Positions 7,668 to 16,300 of a stretch of 53,044 nt of DNA are shown piece by piece. Within the stretch, counting starts at the first letter, position 1. Each line of letters opens with the position of its first letter. A program made the translations under genes and the position numbers. The notes under the pieces are model-generated. The model saw nothing but the letters and a program-made list of their open reading frames with translations. It was not told the DNA's origin and searched no databases. The DNA is from Sulfurimonadaceae bacterium (GTDB lineage: Bacteria > Campylobacterota > Campylobacteria > Campylobacterales > Sulfurimonadaceae). The stretch lies in the NCBI GenBank assembly GCA_016744575.1, contig JADGEC010000008.1, forward strand, positions 1 through 53,044, given 5' to 3'.

Positions 7668-9083
7668 TTATATTTTTTGAAATATTATACTAAAGATTAG
7701 TGCAAGAATTATGATGAAATAAAAGATATCGATTTTATCATCAGAATGCCATTTTGGTTTTGATAGTATTTTTAAAAATGGTATATCTTTTAGAATTTTG
7801 AATTTTTTATGGTATTTACCCAAAAAAGAATTTACGGGACTTGCTTCACCAATACTATTCGTCAATGTAACTTCAGGTAATTCTTTACGTAAGTTATTTT
7901 CTAATTTTATAGCGTGATATACTGCTCCTTTTAGAAGTCTATGGTACCAAAATCTATCCATAAACCAAAAAGCTATAGTAATAAAGATGAGTAAAAGGGT
8001 AAGTAGAAAAAAGATATCTTCATGTCTGTTCGTAGTACTTGATTTAAGCAAGAATGCAGTTATGCCAATAGATGCACCAATAATGGCCATATACATATTT
8101 CTTACTTTCATACTAATATCATTAAAATGTACTTGGACATCAATTGTCTTTTCCCATATTTTAATGTTATTTTCAATATTACTTTCAATATTGTCGTTAT
8201 TCGTTCCGAATGAAAAGTGTTTAAAGATTTCTGAAAAACTTGATGAAAGTGTATATGTCGGAATAATAGATGTTGAGTCTTGCTCTTGTTCTTGTTCTAC
8301 TTCTTCTTTAGTCCAATGAGTAACAGATTGTAAAAGTTCATATTCTCCTAGTTCATGTGCTACACCATATTTTGCAAAGACATCAATTATATTTGCCTCT
8401 TGAGCCATTTTGATATCTTTTGTCAAACTATCACCAATATAGATTATTTCGTCTTTTCCAATTCCCTGACAAGTGACTTCTTCAATGATTTCATCTAAGA
8501 TATAACTATCAGGTTTTTTATGACCAGCATCAAGTTTTCTTGTCTTTGTTTTCTTTAATTTATAATGTTCAGATTCATATTTTCTTAAGCTTTCAATATC
8601 TGTTGGCACTTCATGGTCGGGAGGTGAATATAGAAAATCGACTATACCATCCAAATTTAGTTTGATAAGTCGATTTTCAGCATAAAATTCTAGTGACTCA
8701 GTATAAGCGACAATTGTGCAGCCTCTTTCTTTCAGTAGAATTAATGACTCATAAACAGAAGGATATAATTTTAAATACTCTTTTCTTTTTTGTTTGTATA
8801 TCTCAATTGCTTCATCAAATATTTGAACAAGGTTTTCATCAGGATATTTTATTTTTAGAATATCAATGTTTTGAATTAAGAATGAGTATTCTGCAGTACC
8901 AGCTTTTTCATGTATTTTCTTGATTTCGGGAATCAACTCTTCTCGATCTATATCGGATATTTCTTCGATTTTTTCTAGCATCGCATTAAATGAGTGGTAC
9001 CAGAATTCGAACCAATCAAATAATGTATTATCTAAGTCTGTAATAACTAATTTGATTTTTTTATCATGTTGTTTCAAAATCAA
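7668..9083 (-). CDS. HAD hydrolase fused to a C-terminal membrane domain
   Basis: A 471-residue protein with a TTG start (GGA 4 nt upstream; the next in-frame ATG would remove the catalytic motif). Residues 11-240 are a HAD phosphatase: motif I ITDLDNT (Asp16, Asp18), motif II AYTES (Thr128), Lys189/190 before PDSY, motif IV YIGDSLTKD (Asp218, Asp223). An acidic linker (261-270) leads to residues 305-471 with a conserved-looking helix (TIDVQVHFNDISMKVRN), two close membrane segments (329-347, 356-376) and a final one (452-468). HAD plus this membrane module is an uncommon arrangement; a 2TM module of this sort recalls effector/sensor domains, but that is inference. The gene is markedly AT-rich, suggesting horizontal acquisition. 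Confidence 0.75.
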   Translation of the reverse strand: MILKQHDKKIKLVITDLDNTLFDWFEFWYHSFNAMLEKIEEISDIDREELIPEIKKIHEKAGTAEYSFLIQNIDILKIKYPDENLVQIFDEAIEIYKQKRKEYLKLYPSVYESLILLKERGCTIVAYTESLEFYAENRLIKLNLDGIVDFLYSPPDHEVPTDIESLRKYESEHYKLKKTKTRKLDAGHKKPDSYILDEIIEEVTCQGIGKDEIIYIGDSLTKDIKMAQEANIIDVFAKYGVAHELGEYELLQSVTHWTKEEVEQEQEQDSTSIIPTYTLSSSFSEIFKHFSFGTNNDNIESNIENNIKIWEKTIDVQVHFNDISMKVRNMYMAIIGASIGITAFLLKSSTTNRHEDIFFLLTLLLIFITIAFWFMDRFWYHRLLKGAVYHAIKLENNLRKELPEVTLTNSIGEASPVNSFLGKYHKKFKILKDIPFLKILSKPKWHSDDKIDIFYFIIILALIFSIIFQKI

Positions 9084-9129
9084 AGTATCCTTTATATAGC
9101 AAATTTTTTATTCATTGTAATCACTGTAC

Positions 9130-9480
9130 TTACTTATATCCATATCTCTTTTTGTTTTTTTCACTCATTGGTTTACAGTTATAATGCATTTGATATTTAG
9201 ACTGATACTCACAAACCAATACTTTGTGTAACTGATTGTTTTTAGATAAATCAATCATTCTCTTTAAATTTGATTTGTTGAAATATAAATTACCAGCTCC
9301 TATTGTTGTTACATAACAAGATGTGTCAACTCCATTTTCTATTGATTGTCCATTAATACATTTTGGATTTATTATCATCCCTTTATAAATAGCCATTATT
9401 TTGGAATTTGATAGATATTTAACTGGATATTTTGCATATAAAAATGATCCTAGTAATACTATTATCAATATACTTTTCAT
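9130..9480 (-). CDS. Small exported hypothetical protein
   Basis: A 116-residue protein. The ATG at 9480 is preferred over an in-frame GTG three codons earlier because AGGAG lies 8 nt before the ATG. It begins with a signal peptide (MKSILIIVLLGSFLYA, cleavage likely after AKA-like YAK). The mature part has four Cys (PKCING, TSCYV, LVCEY, YNCKP) that could form two disulfides, consistent with a periplasmic location. AT-rich, on the same strand as its neighbours; it lies between the HAD-membrane gene and a TonB-like exported protein. Family not recognised. Confidence 0.6.
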   Translation of the reverse strand: MKSILIIVLLGSFLYAKYPVKYLSNSKIMAIYKGMIINPKCINGQSIENGVDTSCYVTTIGAGNLYFNKSNLKRMIDLSKNNQLHKVLVCEYQSKYQMHYNCKPMSEKNKKRYGYK

Positions 9481-9612
9481 TGATGTCACTCCTATTCTTA
9501 CTTATTCTAATTCTGCAATTATCAAGTGATAGAATTTTTTAGCTTTGGCAGTTTCATTCGTGATTTCTTCTATGAGAAAATCCTTATGATTATTCCATTC
9601 TTTATTATTTTT

Positions 9613-10350
9613 TTATGGATACTGTAAATTAATATCACATGCCTTTTTAGCTTGAATTAGCAGTTTATATTTTCCTTTGGGTATTTCAACATTAACTTGT
9701 ATTGTTGGTGAGTATCCTAATGATAGTCTCTGATTTTGCATGGTTAATAATGATATTCTTCGTACGCATAGACTTGGAGTGTATGATATATTAATAAACC
9801 CATCTTTACTTGTTTCAAGTTCTCTTACATACTCTTTACTGTTATAGGGAAAACGTGTTGTCCCTCTTGGAATGTTTTGATATTGACTATATGAACTTTT
9901 TGAAGACACTTTTTGACTATTGCCACTATAAGAAGAGGAGACACCTTTTTTTCCGACCTGGTAGATAAATATCAACCTGATAGGTGTAGCTTCCTCTGGT
10001 TGTGGAAAGCGCTTATATACTTTGTTGACTATGGTTTTAGTCAACTTGTCAATACTTCTTTCATTGCTTCTTGATAAGTACTTGATTTTACCTATTGAGC
10101 CGTCAGTGTTCAGCATAAATTCTACTACACTTTTTTCATTGATATAATCACCATTTTTCAAATGCTTGGCTTCTTTTCTGGCAGTTGATTGTGAAATACT
10201 TTTCAAAGTCTCTTGATTATCAAGGATGTAGTCTTCTTGTGCAGTAGAAAGCTCAACACCTCTATATAGTGCTTTTATGTTTTGTTTTACATCGATACTC
10301 GCATTTAACAGTGTTCCGATTAGGATGGTTCCTATAATAATCAGCTTCAT
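9613..10350 (-). CDS. Exported protein with TonB C-terminal-like domain
   Basis: A 245-residue protein; ATG 10350 is chosen because AGGGG lies 8 nt upstream and a signal peptide starts there (MKLIIIGTILIGTLLNA). Residues about 60-135 resemble a TonB C-terminal/energy-transducer domain (VVEFMLNTDGSIGKIKYLSRS, IDKLTKTIVNKVYKRFPQP, RLIFIYQV). There is no N-terminal membrane anchor of the TonB type, so it is probably periplasmic and not a standard TonB. A Ser-rich linker leads to a beta-rich C-terminal part (PKGKYKLLIQAKKACDINL). Part of the AT-rich island. Function unknown. Confidence 0.65.
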   Translation of the reverse strand: MKLIIIGTILIGTLLNASIDVKQNIKALYRGVELSTAQEDYILDNQETLKSISQSTARKEAKHLKNGDYINEKSVVEFMLNTDGSIGKIKYLSRSNERSIDKLTKTIVNKVYKRFPQPEEATPIRLIFIYQVGKKGVSSSYSGNSQKVSSKSSYSQYQNIPRGTTRFPYNSKEYVRELETSKDGFINISYTPSLCVRRISLLTMQNQRLSLGYSPTIQVNVEIPKGKYKLLIQAKKACDINLQYP

Positions 10351-10418
10351 GGATATCACCCCTCTTTCCATATCCACATAATTATAACCAAACTAGTTAG
10401 ATAATATTTAAGAAATTA

Positions 10419-10510
10419 TTATTTCAATTTAAACTTACCATTATTTGCTTCCTCTTTGATTTTCTCTAATCTTTCTAGATGTTGTCTAGTCGCTTCAATA
10501 CTTTCATCGA
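10419..10510 (-). pseudogene. Truncated gene tail at the edge of the AT-rich island
   Basis: The last 30 or so codons of a minus-strand frame read as a plausible amphipathic helix and C-terminus (SIEATRQHLERLEKIKEE) with the AT-rich codon choice of the island. Upstream, from about 10510, the same frame stays open to 10643 but becomes unlike protein (HSDPGRPTT, NHFSCYTFLAHP) and the composition changes. This suggests the 3' remnant of a gene cut at the island boundary. Confidence 0.35.
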
Positions 10511-10533
10511 GGAAAATGGGGACAGGGTGTGCC

Positions 10534-10649
10534 AAGAAGGTGTAACAACTAAAGTGATTTAGGAGGATTACATATAGCCGTGCTATATAAGAGATGGTAG
10601 TAGGTCTACCGGGGTCGCTATGCAAGTGGAGGTCCCAAACCACCTTCTT
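10534..10649. ncRNA. Candidate structured element (closed multi-hairpin fold)
   Basis: An outer 9-bp stem (AAGAAGGTG 10534-10542 with CACCTTCTT 10641-10649) encloses three perfect hairpins: CTAAA-GTGA-TTTAG (10549-10562, a GNRA-type tetraloop if read on the plus strand), ATATAGC-CGT-GCTATAT (10572-10588) and GGTAG-TAGGT-CTACC (10596-10610). It sits in non-coding sequence at the border of the AT-rich island. It could be a structured RNA, the foldable end of a mobile element, or coincidence; each helix alone is short enough to arise by chance. No known RNA family was recognised. Confidence 0.25.
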
Positions 10650-10962
10650 TCGATGTTCTCCTTAGCAACAGGGTTCTGAGAATGGACGATGAAGTCAAAA
10701 GTAGGTGGGATGTCTATCCGCGGATGAAAGAAGATCACTCATGGACGGCGTAATAGATGGAAGAACGAGTCGATTATAAGAGGTCAAGAAAAATATGATC
10801 TAGATGGTGTGTTAGAAAGTGCATAGCTCGTCATCTCAGGAAGGTGTGTTCAAGATCCTGTGTGACTGTGCCAAAAAATGACTGTATTTGAAGGTCTTAT
10901 GAAAGTCGATAGAGTCGTGAAAGTACTTATTTGTGGTATTTCTTAGCTATTTGTCTGGTTTT

Positions 10963-10999
10963 GGATCAGATCCAGTATCAAAGTAAAGACTTTGATACT
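10963..10999. repeat. Two adjacent palindromes downstream of adk
   Basis: GGATC-A-GATCC (10963-10973) abuts a perfect 11-bp stem AGTATCAAAGT / ACTTTGATACT with a 4-nt AAAG loop (10974-10999). The second begins 9 nt past the adk stop codon, so it probably stabilises or ends the adk transcript, but no T-run follows on the minus strand. The 10-mer ACTTTGATAC in its right arm also occurs at 7560-7569. Confidence 0.5.
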
Positions 11000-11007
11000 T
11001 GCAGTAC

Positions 11008-11706
<699 letters not shown>

Positions 11707-11833
11707 TCAGTTGATGGTTAAGTCGAAGAGAGTTTGATGAAGTCATCGACCAAAAGAGTCAAGACGTGCGATGTTACACATATATTAAGTGCCATGGTAG
11801 CTATATTGATACTGTTTTTGTATATTTCTATAC

Positions 11834-11839
11834 TATAAT
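11834..11839 (+). promoter_or_regulatory. -10 element of the small acidic protein gene
   Basis: TATAAT in an AT-rich context, 27 nt before ATG 11867 and followed by GAGGA as ribosome-binding site. Confidence 0.5.
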
Positions 11840-11866
11840 CCCATAAACTGAGTAAGAGGAACATAG

Positions 11867-12130
11867 ATGACGAAAGTAGAGACACTGACCAAGCTGCTTC
11901 AAGAAGAAGTGATACCGGATATCGAAGAGTATATGGACGAGCTATTTGCACTGATCGCTGATAAGAAGGCAACAGATGAGGATAAAGAGGAACTTGAGAA
12001 TATGCGTGAACTACGTGAAGAGTTCAAGACGATGCTTATAGAGCTTGAGAACGGTGATATGGACGATGAAGAGTGCCTTGAGGTCATAGAAGAGATCCGT
12101 GAGATGCAAGAGGGGGACGAGAGCGAGTGA
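11867..12130 (+). CDS. Small highly acidic helical protein
   Basis: An 87-residue, strongly acidic protein, predicted to be all helical (LLQEEVIPDIEEYMDELFAL, ELENMRELREEFKTMLIELE, ECLEVIEEIREMQ). No signal peptide, no Cys cluster. It has its own promoter (TATAAT 11834-11839) and a good GAGGA site 6 nt before the ATG. The next gene, the HD-GYP response regulator, has a separate -10 element, so they are probably not one operon. Family unknown to me; the charge suggests binding to a basic partner, which is speculation. Confidence 0.7.
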   Translation: MTKVETLTKLLQEEVIPDIEEYMDELFALIADKKATDEDKEELENMRELREEFKTMLIELENGDMDDEECLEVIEEIREMQEGDESE

Positions 12131-12216
12131 TGATCTCAGGCTGTGATGCGAAAGCAACGGCCTGATAATACATAACAGATCATAACTTTTTTCATATTTT
12201 ATCCGCTCTACTGTGT

Positions 12217-12222
12217 TATAAT
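12217..12222 (+). promoter_or_regulatory. Extended -10 element of the HD-GYP response regulator
   Basis: TATAAT preceded by TGTGT. The 12-mer GTGTTATAATCC here is identical to the one before the six-PAS kinase at 45015-45026. Confidence 0.5.
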
Positions 12223-12254
12223 CCATTATTAATATATCCGCAAGAGGCTCGATG

Positions 12255-13301
12255 ATGCAGTTGAATTATCACATCTTAATAGTCGATGATGTCACAGATA
12301 ATATACAAGTGGCGATGAATATCTTAAAAGAAGAGAACTATGACTTCTCTTTTGCCACATCAGGCGAGATGGCACTAGCCCTCCTGGATGAAAATAGTTT
12401 TGATCTGGTCCTGCTCGATATCATGATGCCAGGCACTAATGGTTATGATGTATGCAGACGTATGCACAGTGATCCACGGTATCTTGATATACCCATTATC
12501 TTTTTGACAGCAAAAGCCGATGTAGATTCGATCGCTAAAGGTTTTGAGCTCGGAGGTGTTGACTATATTGTCAAACCCTTCCATGCCAATGAGCTCATAG
12601 CACGGGTCAGGACACACCTTGAACTCTATAAGTCAAAAGCATTACTGAAACATCATAACCTCTCTTTGCAGGTGAAGATAAAAAACAAGGAGACCCGACT
12701 TCTCTCTGAGCTGGAAGAGAATCAGAAAGAGATGATATTTGTCCTGACTGAGCTGATGGAGTCCACTTCAGATGAGACGGGTAAGCACATACGACGTGTT
12801 GCTGAGTATTCACGGCTTCTTGCACATCATCATCGTAGTATCAGTGAAGAAGATGCCAATGTTATCTATCATGCATCACCAATGCATGACATAGGAAAGA
12901 TCACGATCCCTGAACACATCTTGCATAAAGAGGGTCCGCTTACTCCAGAGGAGTTTGAAGTCGTAAAGACACACACCATAAGTGCGCATGAGTTTTTACA
13001 CGCTTCAAAGCGTAAGATCATGAAAGCAGCAGATGTCATCGCCTATGAACATCACGAGAAATGGGATGGGACCGGGTACCCTCGCGGACTTAAGGGTGAG
13101 GATATCCATCTCTTCGCTCGTATTGTCGGTCTGTCAGATGTCTTTGATGCATTGACACATAAGCGAGTCTATAAAGAGGCGTGGAGTGTTGAAGATGCGG
13201 CAAGTCACATCATCGAGAACAGCGGTACTTTTTTTGACCCTTATCTTACTGAGATATTTGAAGCAAACCTTGATGAATTCATCGCTATCTCCAAACTTTA
13301 G
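12255..13301 (+). CDS. Response regulator with HD-GYP c-di-GMP phosphodiesterase output
   Basis: A 348-residue cytoplasmic protein. Residues 5-120 are a receiver domain (ILIVDD, phospho-acceptor Asp in LVLLDIMMP at about 55, Lys in VKPF). After a coiled linker (about 130-165) residues 170-345 are HD-GYP with HDIGK (His-Asp at about 211-212), HHEKWDGTGYP and DVFDALTHKR, so hydrolysis of c-di-GMP is expected. ATG 12255 is preferred over ATG 12252 because AGAGG then lies 7 nt away. The giant hybrid kinase gene begins inside its 3' end, in another frame, so the two are co-transcribed and probably form one pathway. Confidence 0.92.
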   Translation: MQLNYHILIVDDVTDNIQVAMNILKEENYDFSFATSGEMALALLDENSFDLVLLDIMMPGTNGYDVCRRMHSDPRYLDIPIIFLTAKADVDSIAKGFELGGVDYIVKPFHANELIARVRTHLELYKSKALLKHHNLSLQVKIKNKETRLLSELEENQKEMIFVLTELMESTSDETGKHIRRVAEYSRLLAHHHRSISEEDANVIYHASPMHDIGKITIPEHILHKEGPLTPEEFEVVKTHTISAHEFLHASKRKIMKAADVIAYEHHEKWDGTGYPRGLKGEDIHLFARIVGLSDVFDALTHKRVYKEAWSVEDAASHIIENSGTFFDPYLTEIFEANLDEFIAISKL

Positions 13302-16300
13302 ACTATTTTTTCTTTTTTTCTTTCTTTGTCGACTTACGCTCTCTGCACTTACCTTTACGCCGGGAGAGCAGCAGTGGATAGATGAACACCCTGTCATCAA
13401 GATGGGAGCCGACTACAGTTGGCCCCCTTATGATTTTGTAGACAGCAGTGGCAGACACGTAGGAATAGCTGCTGATATCTTGACCTTGATCGAAAAAAAA
13501 AGTGGACTGAGCTTTGATGTCAGGCCCGGTATCTGGTCGGAGGTCATGACACAGATGCGAACAGGGGGACTTGATGGACTTACTTGTGCCGTCAAGACAT
13601 CTGATCGTGAACAGACTTTAAAGTTCACGACACCTTATGTCAGTATGGCATTGGCGATAGTGGTCAAAGGTGGACGGCAGGATATTTATACCGTTGATGA
13701 CTTAGACGGTAAAGTCGTTGCGGTAAACAGTGGCTCTTATCTGCATGAGTGGCTAGTGAGTCATTACCCCAATATACGGCTTTATCTTACATCCTCAAAT
13801 GATGCTTCTGTCGAGGCAGTCTCTTTTTCGCATGCTGATGCCTATATCGGTAATATCGCCGTCGCGAACTACATCATCAAGACAAAATACCTCTCTAACC
13901 TAAAGATCGTCAATAAAGTACCGGACATGAAGACCGATGTCTCTGTCGCTATTAGTAAAGAGAATCCGCTGTTGTTCTCGATCATCGAAAAGACACTTGC
14001 AGATATCTCACAAGATGAACGTAACAAGATAACGCAGCGATGGTCACTATTATCTCAGACAGAACTGGAGCATTCTGCTGCTCTTAGCCGTGATGAGAGA
14101 CAATGGATAGTCGAACATGGTACAGTAAGTGTAGGTGGTGAATCCGATTGGGCGCCTTTTGATTTTGTGGATGATCAAGGTGCGTATAGTGGCATTGCCA
14201 ATGATTATTTGATACTGCTCGCACAGAAGACTGGTCTAAAGTTTGATGTGATCGTCGATCAGTGGAGCAACACTTTACAAAAGATGAAAGATAAAAAGAT
14301 CGACCTTCTGCCTGCTATCTACTACACTGAAGAACGTTCACAATATATGGACTATAGTAGACCCTATTTTGAGATGCTTGACTATTTCTTCATACGTGAT
14401 GACCTTGATGTGAAGAGTCTTGCAGATCTCAATGGAAAACGAGTCGCCATGCCAAAAGACTTTGCTCATGTAGAGATCTTGAAAAGAGAGTTCCCACTGA
14501 TCAAGATCATTACGGTCGAGACTTTTTCCGACACCATCGATGCGGTGTTAGAAGATCGGGCAGACATGCTCTTTGATACCTATGTCTCCCTTACCCATGT
14601 ATTACAAAAGGAGAGTATAGACACGATCATCCCTTTTAAGTCATACCGTGGAAATGGTACCGTCAAACTTCATATGAGTACAGATAAAGAGGCACCTTTG
14701 CTTGCCTCTATCATCGATAAAGGACTTGCGGCGATAAGTAGTGCAGAAAAGAAAGAGATCTATGCCAGATGGATAGGGCGTGAACCTATGGTCGAGCAGA
14801 AGAGAGTAGAGCTTACAAGGGGTGAGGAGAAGTGGATAAAGGAGCATCCCACACTTACCTATAGTGAGATAGATTGGACCCCGATGTCGATCCTAAAGGA
14901 TGGAGAGATGGTCGGTATTTTACGAGAATATCTGGAAAAGATCACCGATCGGACCGGCCTGACCTTCAAATATATGCCATCAGCTTCATGGCCGGATGTC
15001 CTGCAAGCCTTTAAAAAAGGCGTTATAGACTTCATTCCGGGTGTTGGAAAAAATGCCCATGAATCAAGCCTTGGTCTGACTTCACGTACTTTTGCCTCTT
15101 TCCCTTTTGTCCTGGTGACGAGACATGAGGAGTCTTTTATCAATGATATCGACGAACTTGAAGAGATGGGCAAGACAATAGCAGTCCCCAAGTACTGGTC
15201 TAGTCATAACTATCTTGTGACACAAAGACCAAATATCAAGATCATAGAGACATCCGATGCTTTTGAAGCTCTAGAGTTGGTGAAAAAGGGAGAAGCCTAT
15301 GCCTTTTTAGGGCATATGGCTGTTGCTATGCATCATGTTGGTACCTACTATCCCAATGAGCTTCACATCGCTGGAAAGATAGATTTTGACTTTGATCATC
15401 AACTCTTACTTCAAAAAGAAGATACTGTGCTGTTGAGTATTCTCAATAAAGCCATTGATAGCATCAGTGAACAAGAGCAGATGGCGATCAGGAACAAATG
15501 GATCAAGGTGAATGTAAAAGAGGCGCAGGACCTTACGTTCTTATGGAAATATCTGCTTTTGGTACTTTTTGTCTTTGCTCTATTTGTCTATTGGAACCGT
15601 AAGCTTAGTCGTGAGGTCGTTTGGCGTAAACGCATAGAAGATGCTCTGTTGGTCGAAAAGGAGAACTTTAAAGTCCTATTTGAGAAGGTGTCCGACGGTA
15701 ATCTTATAATTCAGAAAGGAAGATTTATCGCGGGTAATGAAGCAGCGCTAAGGATGTTTGGTCTAGATGATATCTCAACACTGCTTGAGTCGAGACCGGA
15801 GGATTGGTCTCCCCCTTTCCAAAGTGATGGCTTTGCTTCAGACAAAAAATCTGATGAGATGATCGATAGATGCCTTAAGACAGGTGAACATCGTTTTGAG
15901 TGGATCCATCAAGATATTGATGGAAATGAGTTTTGGGTAGATGTGGGCTTGACCCGGATAAACTACCAAGGTGATAAAGCCATCTATGTCGTATGGCGCG
16001 ATATCAGTGAACAAAAACTGCTTGAGAAGTCATTAAAACAGAGTGAAGCGCAAATACGGATGATCCTTGACCACATCCCTTTGCTTGTCATCGTCACCAG
16101 CTATGATGGGAAGATCCTTATGGCAAACCCGCAGGCATTGAACAAATATGGGTTTACACCACAAGTGTTGAGTGAGGCAAACATCCTCGAATACTACGCT
16201 GATCCTGAAGAGCGTGATATCATACTTCAGACACTTCAGATCTATGGAAAGGTAGAACAAAAGATCGTAAAGTTCAAGATCGATGATGTCATACATGCCA

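Larger units (their letters stand above)
10511..11007. other. Gene-free interval with predicted secondary structure
   Basis: About 500 bp without a convincing gene. The left part (10534-10649) can fold into nested hairpins, listed separately. ATCCGCGGAT (about 10716-10725) is a 10-bp palindrome. The right end holds two adjacent palindromes behind adk. The middle shows nothing recognisable. Confidence 0.35.

Noticed and set aside
10419-10643. Complete 74-residue minus-strand protein
   Set aside because: Only the last 30 or so codons look like protein; the N-terminal half is unlike protein and overlaps the inverted-repeat structure.
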